NCBI GenBank assembly: GCA_963753245.1 | Contig: CAVWBK010000007.1 | Coordinates: 1-64,000 of the forward strand | Reading direction: 5' to 3' | From: VRUE01 sp963753245 | GTDB lineage: Bacteria > Actinomycetota > Thermoleophilia > Solirubrobacterales > 70-9 | Length of the DNA: 64,000 nt | Part shown: one piece after another, positions 16,441-26,700 of the stretch | Numbering within the stretch: position 1 is the first letter of the stretch | How the letters are laid out: each line of letters opens with the position of its first letter | Notes under the pieces: model-generated | The model's input: the letters and a program-made list of their open reading frames with translations, nothing else | What the model was told of the DNA's origin: nothing | Database searches by the model: none | Translations under genes and position numbers: made by a program

Positions 16441-19400
16441 TCAACCGCGCCTCGGCGCAATGTGACGCTGCTCGCGGCGTCTATGGCGCCTGTGATTGGA
16501 ATGACGGACCTTCACGCAGCGTCCGTGGCGCTTCACGAAATGGCGCTTGCAGGACGGCGGCGTCGCTTCGCCTTCGTCGCCGCCGGAGCCGCGGATCGTG
16601 CGGATGTCCGGAGGGGGCGGCGTGAGGGTGCCGGGACCGTGACACTCGTCCGAGGCTTTACAGGGCGGTTCGGGTTCGATGTAGGGGAAGCCGCCGCCGG
16701 CTCTGGCGTCGTAGACCTTGACGAGGTCACCGTTTTCGTCCTGTGGCACGAGGGCGTCGCGGGTGAAGAAGTACGCGTCCGTCCCGTCCTCGCTGATGCC
16801 GAGCATCCGCGAGTCGAAGGGACTGGCGCCGGTGGAGATCAGCTGGATATTGCCGTCCTCGTACTCGTAGGCGTCGACGTGTTGATCGAGGTCACGCGGA
16901 GCAATGGAATCGGCGGAATCGAAGAAGACGGCCCCCCTTTCCGCAAGCCCCAGCCCAACCCTGGGCAGCGTCGAGGAGCCCACGGCGCGCGCGTTGGTCG
17001 GATTGCACGACGCGCAGACCGTCGACCCATCTTCCGCGTCATAGCGGAACACCTCGGAATAGCCTCCGTTGTCGTAGCCGGTTAACGGCTCGACCGATGC
17101 GAATGCCGCATAACGCCCGTCTGCGGTGACCTGGAAATCCCCGTAGGTATGCGTCGCGGCCTGCCCAATAGCGTGGGCAATCGCCGGATTATCGATCGGA
17201 TGGTACGGGGGAACAACGGCTTCGAACTCCACCACGTTGGATCCGTTGGCCGCGAACACACGACCCGATGCTCCGTCGACGGCAACACCTCGCGATTTGC
17301 CGATATCCCCTTCACCAAACGTCTCCACAAGGTCACCGTTGGGTTCAAACTCTGAAATCCGATCTCCCTCATCAACAAAGACATTGTGGGAGATCGGATC
17401 CCCCGCGATCGCCGTGCTGTGTTCATCGACAATCGCCCCGTTCACGGAGGGTGTCCCAGCGGCGAATTCAGAGAGGTCGTAGCGCTCTACCGGTCCTTCG
17501 CTCCAGTTCGAAGCGTAGACATGTCCCGCATCATCGACGGCCACATTGCACGTCGCTACTCCGCTCGTTTGAATTCCCGTTTTTTCATAGTCACCCGCAC
17601 TCAGCGGCAGAGTTGGCGAGTTTGGCGTGTACTTGTAAATCGCTTCTTCGTATGACCCAACATACACTGACCCATCTTCCCCAACAGCGACGCCGCATGC
17701 CTCCGGTGCCGAAATCGAACCGAGGCTCGAGCCGTCGGGGGCAAATATCTGTATCGGGGCTCCGTAGTTGGCAACATACATGTCGCCACTAAGTTCACCA
17801 CCTGAGTTGTCAACGGCTATCTGTGTTTCCGTACCTCCCCCAGCAAACCCGAGTCCAGTAATCGTGTTTGTTCCGGGGCTGGGGCCGGCGGTGAAGTTAT
17901 CGGGGGTACCACTTCCTCCACTTGCATTGAAGCGATAAACCTTCCCGCCGCCGCCAATCCCATTGACGTAGAGGTCATGATTTGCCTGATCGATGGTCAT
18001 GGCTTCAGGCTGACCAAGTCCGCCGACGAAGCCAGCTGAAGCCAGATGGTGCTGCGCTGCCTGTGGTGGGGGCTTGCCTATGCTGGAGTCGATGGTCGCC
18101 ACGAAATGAGGAGACCTGCCGGGCTTCACCACATATAGGTTCGCCTGGTTCTGAACAGGCAGGTGTTCCGGATTGGACATATCCAGCTTCTCGGGCGAGA
18201 GAAAATAGAATGTTCCGGTTTCCGCAGCAACGCCGGCGCCTCCCGCGAAGGCAACGGCGCTACAGTCCGGCCCGCCTGAGACGTTGTTCCATTCGCCGGG
18301 AGGGCTACAGGCGTCACCGTTGCTCGGACCCCCTTCGCCGACCGACACGAGACTCAGGTGCAGGGTTCCGTTGGCGTCTACTTCAGCCTCATAGATATCG
18401 CTGCTGTTGTCGGTATCTTCGGGAAGCAGTCGGTCCTTTGTCGAAAAGAAGACCCTGCTTCCGTCTTCCGTCATGCCTGCGAAGAGGACGCCATGGGTCG
18501 TACCGGGCGTCAGGTCGATCGAGTGGGTCGATCCCGCGATGTGCATGTAGAGCTTCCAGTATTCGTTGCCGTCGGCGTCGGTCGACACTCGCTGGCCGAC
18601 GAGGACGCGAGAACCGTCGCTCGACAGGTCGAGCTCGCCGGTGCCCGACCCGGTCATCGTCTCTCCGCCGGGCAGGGTCGCGACCACTTCGGTGCCGCCG
18701 CCGAGATTTCTCTCGTAGATCGTCACATCGCCGTTGTCGTTTCCGTCCGGCTCGAGCTGTGTCGTTGTCCCGAAGACGAAGTGAGTGCCGTCCGCTGAGA
18801 AGTACTTGCCGATATGGCCCGCCGGTTCAGCCGGTTCAGGACTCTGCGAGCCGGCGATCCCCTCGACGAGTTCGCCGTTCGGGAGGCGCAGTGGGATGTT
18901 GGTCGAGCCGTCTTGGAAGCACGGTTCGCAGATCCCTTCGCCGCCGTAGGCGAAGGCATCGAGGCCCTGGTCCGCTTCCAGCAGGCCGGAAGCGAACGAG
19001 TGGGTCGCAAAGGGATCGTCGGAGGGAACCCCAACGTATTTCGTGGTCCAGCCTTCGGAGCCTCGGGAGGCAACGTAGGTGTCTAGGCCACGGTTCGGCG
19101 GGTTGCCGGCGCCGGGGACCGCGCCGTCGTGGACCGCGTAGAGGATCTTCGATGGGTTGCCCGCCTCGGGGTACCCATCGAACGGCTCCTGGCCGGGTAC
19201 CAGCACCGACTCAACGTCGTAACCACCCGCGTCGATAGCCGAGGCGAGCTCGTAGGCACGACAGTCCAGCAAGAGCGCGGCGCCCGTCTGCTGGCGCACA
19301 TGGGCATTGGCACACGGGTCCTTGAGGATCGCCGTCAGGGGGAAGGTTGTGAACGTGTGATCGAAGCCCACCGACGGCCCGGTCTGGTTTTCGGCAACCA

Positions 19401-20913
19401 ATCGGTAGTGGTAGGTCGTATTCGGCTGCAGCCCGGTGACCTTGATGCTCATCGGCTGCGGCGCGATCCCCAGCAAGGCGACTTCGACGGGCGTCGAAGC
19501 GCAGCTGCTCGACGCGCAGTCGGCGGTCCCGTATTCGAAGTGATAATGCGTCGTCGCCCCTTCCGGATCCACGGAGCCGCGCAGAACGACGCTGTCAGAA
19601 TGGACGTCGGAGACGTGCTCGTCGCTGAACGTCGGAGGTGCCGAGGGTGTGAACGATTCGTCGAGGCCACCGATCGTGCCATTCGGATTGACGGCGACCA
19701 CACGGTAGTGGTAGACGGTACCCTTGGTGAGGCCTTCCAGATCAGCGCTGACCTGCTGGTCCGCAGTGCCGGAGAACGTACCCCCCTCGGCGCACGGCGC
19801 TTTGCTTCCGTAGGACGTGCCCGTCCCCCATTCGAAGTAGCAATCGGTGGTCGGTTCCCCGTCTGCGTTGACGGTGCCGTGCAGCGTCACGCTGGTGGCC
19901 TGGAAGCTCGTCGGCGGATTCGTGTTCGCGTCCGGAAGGGTGACCGTCGCCCCCGGGTTGAAGATGTCGACCGTCCCATTCATGCCACGGTAGGCCTTCC
20001 CGTTGGTGCCGTTGATAGCCACCGCCGGGATTCCGTTGTAGTTCGTAGGGGGAACGCCAAATTCGAACAGCAGGCCACCCCCGTCGCCGAACTGCGCGAT
20101 CTGCGCTTCCAGAGTGTTGCGCAGGACGTACGCGTCGTCCGTCTGGGGATCGACTGCGATATCCCGGCCTTCGGTGAACGGTTCGAGCCGTTCGCTCGGA
20201 AGATAGAACTTGTAGCTGGGCCCATATTCGGGGGTCAGGTAGAAGGTCCCGTGAGAGTCCATCGCCACCTTGGTGAAGCCGTATCCCGCGATTTCCACGC
20301 TAGGGCCGAGCGACTCCCCTTCAGGGGAGTACTCAGACAGGGTGGAGGTGCTGCCAAAGTTGAAAAGCACCCAGAGGTTCCCCGTCCCCGATTCGATCGC
20401 GAGATCTCTGGCGCTGCCGGCGAAGGGGAAGTGGCCGCCGATGCGGTGGCCGCTAGACAAAAAGCCTTCCACCCCTGGGTTTTCGCTGATCACGTAGATG
20501 CGGCCGACGGTGGCCGGGTTGCCGGAGTTGTCCACCTCGACCTCGGGATGCCTGTAGCCGCCGCCGCCGGGGGTGCTGATCGTGTTCGAGGCGCCGGCCT
20601 CCGGAGCCGTGAAGGGGGTCGGCACTCCGTCAGCGGAGTACTTTTCCAGCGGGATTCCGTTCGCCCTGTTCTCCAGGTAGACGGCGCCGGTTTCTTCGTC
20701 GACCGCGATCGAGGCAAGTCCCCTTTCGCCGGCGGGAATGCCGTAGGGAGACTGGAAGCTCGAGGCGTAGACGTGGGTGGCGGCGTGCCGCGCCGAGGCC
20801 ACGGGGACCGATACGGCTAGTGCCGCGGCCATTGTGCAGGCGATCGCGAATAGAGAGCCACGGCGTCGCGAGAAGGTCCGGCGTTCGAGCATCCTGCTGA
20901 CTGTGGTCGACAT
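16441..20913 (-). CDS. Giant-operon gene 4: 1490-residue secreted propeller/fibronectin-like protein with inserted NHL domain
   Basis: Starts four bases after the stop of the upstream gene. Signal peptide near residues 18-42 (IACTMAAALAVSVPVASA). Order: NHL-type propeller (about 50-310; ASIAVDEETGAVYLEN, DIAVDPQTDDAYV), two fibronectin-III-like repeats (about 320-520; each ending in a TVYHYRVVAVN type motif), a DCRAYEL block (CANAHVRQQTG...), a PD40/TolB-like propeller (about 640-950), an inserted second NHL segment (about 955-1228), then the remaining PD40 blades and a Cys-containing Lys/Arg/His-rich tail (SCKRHFVKRHGRCVKVRH). A paralogue at 23699-27325 lacks the insertion. No anchor motif. 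Likely an extracellular, possibly wall-bound, protein. Confidence 0.88.
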   Translation of the reverse strand: MSTTVSRMLERRTFSRRRGSLFAIACTMAAALAVSVPVASARHAATHVYASSFQSPYGIPAGERGLASIAVDEETGAVYLENRANGIPLEKYSADGVPTPFTAPEAGASNTISTPGGGGYRHPEVEVDNSGNPATVGRIYVISENPGVEGFLSSGHRIGGHFPFAGSARDLAIESGTGNLWVLFNFGSTSTLSEYSPEGESLGPSVEIAGYGFTKVAMDSHGTFYLTPEYGPSYKFYLPSERLEPFTEGRDIAVDPQTDDAYVLRNTLEAQIAQFGDGGGLLFEFGVPPTNYNGIPAVAINGTNGKAYRGMNGTVDIFNPGATVTLPDANTNPPTSFQATSVTLHGTVNADGEPTTDCYFEWGTGTSYGSKAPCAEGGTFSGTADQQVSADLEGLTKGTVYHYRVVAVNPNGTIGGLDESFTPSAPPTFSDEHVSDVHSDSVVLRGSVDPEGATTHYHFEYGTADCASSSCASTPVEVALLGIAPQPMSIKVTGLQPNTTYHYRLVAENQTGPSVGFDHTFTTFPLTAILKDPCANAHVRQQTGAALLLDCRAYELASAIDAGGYDVESVLVPGQEPFDGYPEAGNPSKILYAVHDGAVPGAGNPPNRGLDTYVASRGSEGWTTKYVGVPSDDPFATHSFASGLLEADQGLDAFAYGGEGICEPCFQDGSTNIPLRLPNGELVEGIAGSQSPEPAEPAGHIGKYFSADGTHFVFGTTTQLEPDGNDNGDVTIYERNLGGGTEVVATLPGGETMTGSGTGELDLSSDGSRVLVGQRVSTDADGNEYWKLYMHIAGSTHSIDLTPGTTHGVLFAGMTEDGSRVFFSTKDRLLPEDTDNSSDIYEAEVDANGTLHLSLVSVGEGGPSNGDACSPPGEWNNVSGGPDCSAVAFAGGAGVAAETGTFYFLSPEKLDMSNPEHLPVQNQANLYVVKPGRSPHFVATIDSSIGKPPPQAAQHHLASAGFVGGLGQPEAMTIDQANHDLYVNGIGGGGKVYRFNASGGSGTPDNFTAGPSPGTNTITGLGFAGGGTETQIAVDNSGGELSGDMYVANYGAPIQIFAPDGSSLGSISAPEACGVAVGEDGSVYVGSYEEAIYKYTPNSPTLPLSAGDYEKTGIQTSGVATCNVAVDDAGHVYASNWSEGPVERYDLSEFAAGTPSVNGAIVDEHSTAIAGDPISHNVFVDEGDRISEFEPNGDLVETFGEGDIGKSRGVAVDGASGRVFAANGSNVVEFEAVVPPYHPIDNPAIAHAIGQAATHTYGDFQVTADGRYAAFASVEPLTGYDNGGYSEVFRYDAEDGSTVCASCNPTNARAVGSSTLPRVGLGLAERGAVFFDSADSIAPRDLDQHVDAYEYEDGNIQLISTGASPFDSRMLGISEDGTDAYFFTRDALVPQDENGDLVKVYDARAGGGFPYIEPEPPCKASDECHGPGTLTPPPPDIRTIRGSGGDEGEATPPSCKRHFVKRHGRCVKVRHSNHRRHRRREQRHIAPRRG

Positions 20914-20916
20914 CGG

Positions 20917-23706
20917 CTAGGCCCCCTTTTCGACCGCACGGGAACGTCGGTGGCCAGTGCCGAGGTGGCGCTTGTGCCTGGCTTTTCCGCAGGCCGGGTT
21001 GAGCGACACCTTGGATGACGCCTTCTTGCCGTTCTGGCCGGTCATCCGCGCAATCGCGGGCTTGGGTTTGCCGCAGAGCGATTCCTCGTTCTGCAACAGG
21101 CCCTTTTCGCCGCCCGCGAGGTTGAGCGCGAAGCTGCTCACCGGGGCGTCGGGAATTTCTTCGAAGGTGGTGCGCAGCCGCCCGCCATCGACGGTGTCGA
21201 CCCGACCGACGAGTTCGATGTCGATCTGGCCCCTGAGGTCGGCGACGACGTTCGGCAGACCTCGGGGGGAGGATCGCAGGTAGACCTTGCCGCTCAGCGG
21301 CTGGCCGAGGAGCGGCGTGGTCGCTTCGGCGACACCGATGACGGAATCCGACGGGCAGGCTTCTTTGGCGAACTGGACCCTGGTGCAGACGTCGCCGATG
21401 TGGCCGTTGTCGAGCAGCTCGCCTTCGGGCATGCTCAGCGAGACGGTCTGGCTGTTCGCTTCGCCCGGGCGCGCCGTGAACCGCGCATGGATCGCTGGGT
21501 GGCCGAGCCGGTTCAAACCGCCGGTGAGGTGCAGCTTTAGCTTCGGCCCGTAAGCGAGGTCCCTGCAGTTGGAGACCTGGAAGGGGGTCGACCGGGTCGC
21601 CTGGGCGCCTCGGTCGCCGAAAACGGTCGCGGCGACCGCGAACGGATTGCAATTTGTCGGGTTTAGAGCGAAGTCCTGCCGATCGAGCTGTAACTGGATC
21701 GAGCGGGTGCGCAACGGGATGCCGCCGATGATCTGCGGGAACGGGTCGGATGTGGCGGTGACCTGGGCAGTCGTGGGATTGATGTGGACGGCGCTCCGAA
21801 CCGCGACGTTGCCGAGGTCGTAGGGGCCGGAGACGGCCGGGATCACGACCTCGAAGCTGAGAGGTGCCCCCTTGTATGGCCCGGCGAGGTATGCCTTTCC
21901 GCTGACGTTGAGCGGATGAGTGCCGGCCCCCGCGGAGGCGATCACGGTGCCAACCTGGCTGGCGGCCGGGCAGGCCGAGGAGACCTGCTCGGCGAGGCCC
22001 GAGTAGCTCGAGTCTTCGAGCTGGGCGATCGCCGCCTCGGGGCAGTAGGGGATCCCGCTGAGGTCCGCGGAGAACCCCGGAGGCGTGGTCACGTTAAGGG
22101 CGCTGAGGTTCTGGTCGCCGTCCGCGCGGGTCAGCTTGAGGACGAATGGCGCGTGCTTGCCGGCAGTCTTGTCGGTGACTCCCGCTTCGAACGAGGGATT
22201 GAAAGTCCGCGGACCCGACGGGCAGGGACCGCCTTCGGGACCGGTGTTCAGGAGGAAGTACTGCACCGAGGTCTGTTCGGGAAGCAGTGAGTCCCACGGC
22301 GTGAAGGTGCTGTCGACCGGATAGGTCCCGCAGTTCGTCGGAGTGGCGAGGGTCCCGCGCTCGGCGCCGAAGAAGTGCATGTTGAAATCGGAGAAGGGAA
22401 ATTGCGGCAGGTCTCGGAAGGACACGGTCAGCTGACCCGTTGTCGGATCCGGACTGACGCTTCCCGGCAGCTTCACGTGCACGTTGAATCCATTAGCGAC
22501 GAGGACCAGGCGGTAGCGTTCCCCCGGCTTCGGTTCGCCGAGATACACAAATCCAGGAAGCGGACCGGGGAGCGTCGGCGTCGAGATGGACAGCGTCCCG
22601 ATCTTCGAGTTTTCCGGGCAGTGCGCTTCTTCTTCAGTGCCGAACCGGGCCTGAGCGTCAGAGCAGGCTTCCTTGCCGTCGGCGGCGTTGGCGTTGATCG
22701 AAAGCCCTTCGGGCAGCGTCACCGTCGTCATGCGGATCTCCGAGGGCGACGGCGTCGCTGGGCTGAGGTCCTGCGGGACCTGGAGGTGGATCTCGATGCC
22801 CGAGGCGGAATCGGTCGCGGAGGCCGTCGGCTCGGCGAAGAGACTGGGGTTGAAGCTTAGTTGGTCGCACCCGGTAGTCGCAGGAAATGTGGTCATACCG
22901 TGCGTGAATTCACGGTCATAGGAGAGGACATCAACCGAGCTCGCGAGTTCTTCCCCACAGGTTGTGGGATTGATCGTGAAAGGCACAAGCGGCGTCGTTG
23001 CAATCGCTCCTGGGAGGCAATGTTCACGCGTAAGTTGGTTGCATCCGCGCGGCTGCCGCTGTTCCCGATGAATGGGATCGGCGGGCACCCCCCAGATTTC
23101 CAGGTGGGCGATATGAAGAGCGGCCGCAGGGTGTGCGATGTTTTCAGTGTGCTCATCGAGCCCGTAATCGCCCCCGGTCCGCGGACTGAAGACAAAATAG
23201 ATCGGTGAGTTGAGAAGGGTGAGATTCGCTCCAAGGAGAGCAGGATCACCGGGGTGAGGGACGAGGTTATATACCGGTATTTCGCCGAGTAGATTTTTTT
23301 CTTCCGTGATTTCTTCGCCCCCAACAAGCACTTCGAGGACCCCAACCTGCGAATCCGGCGAGCAATGGATGCTGCCGAATTCCGCATCCGAGCACTTCGG
23401 CATTGCGTCGGGGACACCGATCACACCCGGAGGAAGGTGAACCGAAATGTCCTTGGGATCCTGGCAGTTGCAGGAATCGAGGGGGAGGGTCTGTTCACTC
23501 GCGGTTTCGACTGACACGACCGTCGTGAGGTCCGGATGCCCTCCGGCCTGCGTGGTCGAGGGAGTGACTGAGAACTGCTGGACCGGCGAACCCGCCCATG
23601 CAGGGCTGACCCCCACCACGGACACTGCAGCGGCGGCGACCACGGCGACACCGGCTCTTTTCAAGTGTCCCAAGACCGAGGCCAACCCTTTGCTCCTCTT
23701 AAGCAT
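20917..23706 (-). CDS. Giant-operon gene 3: large secreted TQAGGHPDL-family protein
   Basis: 929 residues. I place the start at ATG 23706 because it overlaps the upstream stop (ATGCTTAA), is preceded by AAAGG, and puts a signal peptide (AGVAVVAAAAVSVVGVSPAWA) at the N-terminus; the frame is open further upstream but that is the upstream gene in another frame. The mature protein starts SVTPSTTQAGGHPDLTTVVS and is collinear with the gene-5 product: NPTTC, TDSASGIEIHL, LPEGLSINANAADGKEAC, SKIGTLSI, VYLGEPKPGERYRL, RTRSIQLQLD. It ends in ACGKARHKRHLGTGHRR, a basic tail. The two TQAGGHPDL proteins each follow a propeller/fibronectin protein, which suggests partner pairs. Confidence 0.85.
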   Translation of the reverse strand: MLKRSKGLASVLGHLKRAGVAVVAAAAVSVVGVSPAWAGSPVQQFSVTPSTTQAGGHPDLTTVVSVETASEQTLPLDSCNCQDPKDISVHLPPGVIGVPDAMPKCSDAEFGSIHCSPDSQVGVLEVLVGGEEITEEKNLLGEIPVYNLVPHPGDPALLGANLTLLNSPIYFVFSPRTGGDYGLDEHTENIAHPAAALHIAHLEIWGVPADPIHREQRQPRGCNQLTREHCLPGAIATTPLVPFTINPTTCGEELASSVDVLSYDREFTHGMTTFPATTGCDQLSFNPSLFAEPTASATDSASGIEIHLQVPQDLSPATPSPSEIRMTTVTLPEGLSINANAADGKEACSDAQARFGTEEEAHCPENSKIGTLSISTPTLPGPLPGFVYLGEPKPGERYRLVLVANGFNVHVKLPGSVSPDPTTGQLTVSFRDLPQFPFSDFNMHFFGAERGTLATPTNCGTYPVDSTFTPWDSLLPEQTSVQYFLLNTGPEGGPCPSGPRTFNPSFEAGVTDKTAGKHAPFVLKLTRADGDQNLSALNVTTPPGFSADLSGIPYCPEAAIAQLEDSSYSGLAEQVSSACPAASQVGTVIASAGAGTHPLNVSGKAYLAGPYKGAPLSFEVVIPAVSGPYDLGNVAVRSAVHINPTTAQVTATSDPFPQIIGGIPLRTRSIQLQLDRQDFALNPTNCNPFAVAATVFGDRGAQATRSTPFQVSNCRDLAYGPKLKLHLTGGLNRLGHPAIHARFTARPGEANSQTVSLSMPEGELLDNGHIGDVCTRVQFAKEACPSDSVIGVAEATTPLLGQPLSGKVYLRSSPRGLPNVVADLRGQIDIELVGRVDTVDGGRLRTTFEEIPDAPVSSFALNLAGGEKGLLQNEESLCGKPKPAIARMTGQNGKKASSKVSLNPACGKARHKRHLGTGHRRSRAVEKGA

Positions 23707-26700
23707 CTTTGCGCCTTTGGTTATGCCGACGATGTTGCCCCTTTTGGTGGCGTCTCCCACTCTTATGGCGTCCCCTCTTGCCCTTATGGGGAGTCGCTCG
23801 CCGACTACGATTTTCGAAGTTGCCGCCTGAGCCGAGTTCGCCATTGCTGATGATGCCCGTCGCCGGCGCTGGGGAACTTCCCGGACCGTGGCACTCGTCA
23901 GCCGCCACGCACGGCTGCGCCGGCGAGGTGATCGGAAACCCTCCGTTCGAGCGTGCGTCGTAGAGCTTGACGAACTCACCGTTTTCATCCGACGGCACAA
24001 GAGTCTCGTAGGTGGCGAAATAGACGTTGACCCCATCCGCACTGACGCCCTCGAATCCCGCCCGCGACCTCGTACCACCGGACTGGTTGAGAGTGTGGTC
24101 GTGAGAGCCCGTCCCCGTCGTGATCAGCTGCGGCCGCCCGTCGGCATACTCGTAGACGTCGTGCAGCTTGTTCGTATCCTTGGGGACGAGCGCGTCGGGA
24201 GTGTAGAAAAAGGTGCGCCCGTCATTCGACATGAACAGTCCGGTCTTGACCGAGCCTTCAGCGTTTCCGGTCGGCGGTTCTCCCGTCGGATTGCAGGACA
24301 CGCAGATCAGCTTGTCGGTCGCCGGTTCATAGGAGTACATCTCTCCGAATTCTTTGTTGTCGTACGACGTTAGACGGTTGTTTGTCACGAACGCCATATG
24401 CGCGCCATCGGGCGATACGTCCATCCGCGACGCCTCGGCCGTCGCCACGAAGTGGATCGCACCGGCGCGGTAGAGATAGATATTTTGCCCACCCGCCACG
24501 CCCTTTTCACCGTCGAGCTGCTCGGGTGAGTAGAAGTAAATGCTTCCATCTTCCGACCCGATCGACGTATCCGTAATCATTCCATTGATCTTGATCGCTT
24601 GTACGTCACACTGGCTGGTCCAACTTGCGTTACAGGCGTCCGTGTCACCGGTTCCCCCGCTGCCGGATGAGAGTCTCGTGAGCTGATCGGTGGCGAGACT
24701 CCACATGTACAGATCCGCGCTTGTATCGTGATCGTCGGGCGTCAGCTGTTCTTTGGAGATGAAGAAGACCTTTGAGCCGTTCGCCGTCATCCCGATGTAC
24801 TGGGCACCAGCGCCCTTGGAGACGTCGTATGTCACGGCGTCATTCACGCGCATGTAAAGGTGGACGGACGGCAGGTGTTCATAGGATGTGAAGTGTTCAT
24901 AGGGTTCGCTTGACACGGACATCAGGATCCGCGAGCCGTCTGTGGATATTCCGGGATTGACCTTGGCCGGGTTTTTGGTTGTGTCGGGGTAGTCCACGCT
25001 GTCGGGGTTAGCGATACCCGGAAACATGATTACCTCGTTCTGTTCGAACCGTTCTCTTTCTCGTTCTTCCCCCGGCCAGCTCGCAATCGACGCTTCCTGC
25101 GGAATGTCATCGCCGTTCGGTAGTTTGGAGATAACCTGAATCGTGCCAGCGTTTGTGTCGTAGTCGTAAGCCGATCCGGGTGCGCTGAGAAGGCCACCGG
25201 GCGCAAACCGCACGTTGCTCGAGCTGAACGCAAGGTGACTGAAGTCAGGTGATGGCTGAAAGAACCCGTTGGTGAATTCTGCATGCGGAATCGCAGAGCC
25301 CACCGGGGGCCACCGACCCAGGAAGCTGCCATCCGCGCTCCATGTAAAGGGGAGGTTTACTTCACGGATTGCTTGGCCAAGCGGGCCGAACTGAGCGAGG
25401 CCACTGAAATCGAAGAATTTGTCGAGACCGACATCTCCGACCGCTCCCGAGACACCCCCGATGGTCGAGCCTTCGTTTCCCTTAATGGCTGGAAGCGTTG
25501 TAACCCAGCCGAGGTTCGTCCTTGTGGAGACATAGGTATCCGGTCCTAGTCCATCCACGGGTTCGGTTCCGGTGATTCCCCCTGCGTAACCGGCGAATGA
25601 GAATCTCGCGGGATCGGTCGCATATGCCGAGGATGGAGTCAGGATGCCCGGGTTGATGATGATGTTTCCCTGATTGCCCGGCGTGACTAGCTCGTAGGCG
25701 CGGCAGTCCGGAAGGAAATCGCCCCCCGTCTGCTGGCGAACGAGCGAGTTCGGACATTGCGGCGGGAAGAAGTTGAAGGTCTGGTCGTCGCTGGTGACCG
25801 TACCGAGCTCGGTGTGAACCACGGCCCGGAAGTGATAGGTCGTGTGCTGCTGCAGCCCGGTCAGGTCGGCGGTGACGACCGTCGGCCCTTCGCCGCCGAC
25901 GATCTCGCCGGGCAGAACAGGTGCGACGCTCCCGTACTGAGCCGTGGGACCATATTCGAAGAAGTATTCGATGGGCGCTCCGAACGAGTTGACCCGGGCG
26001 TCGAGGGTGGCGGTCGTTTCCCCGAGTTTCGACGAATAGACGCCTTCGAGGCCCGGCGGTTTGATTACGAACGTGCGAGCCGAGCTGGAGCCGGCAGCCT
26101 GGGCGTTGGTGGCCGTCAAACGGTACTGGTAGGTCGCGCCGTTGGTGAGGCCGTTGACGGTGGCGGTGACTTCCGTGGCCGTCTGGTAGGGCGTCGCCTG
26201 ATCGCAGGGCACCGACGTGTACGTCGATTCGCCTTCCAGACTGTATTCGAAGGTGCAGCCGACCACTTCCCCCGCCCCGGCCGGATCGACTTCTGCGCTG
26301 AACGTCACCGTTTCGGGCCCCGTAACGGCTCGCAGGTGATTGATTTCCGGGCTGAGGGCCTTCTTGTAGATCGATACGTCGCCCGTTTCCTCGTTGCTTG
26401 CGTAAACGGTCTTGGTGTCGCCATTGATCGCGACGCCGTGCGAGCTGGTCGTGTGGGCGCTCGTGAAGGTTTCTACCAGCGCCCCGGTCGAGTCGAACCG
26501 CGCGATTTCGGTTTCACGGTCGGAGTAGAGGTCGTCGTTTTCTACATCGATCGCAGCGTACGTGCTGTGGGGATCCAGGATCGTCGAGGTTTTCCCCGGC
26601 ACTCCAAGGTTCGGTTCGCCGAACGCTTCAAAGGAAAAGCGATGCAGTTTGTTCCTGGCTTCGGAACCTGAGCCGACTTGGACGTACGCATCCCCGTTAG

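Noticed and set aside
19129..20820. 563-codon plus-strand frame opposite operon gene 4
   Set aside because: Shadow frame, Arg/Asp/Gly/Val-rich, without a ribosome binding site.
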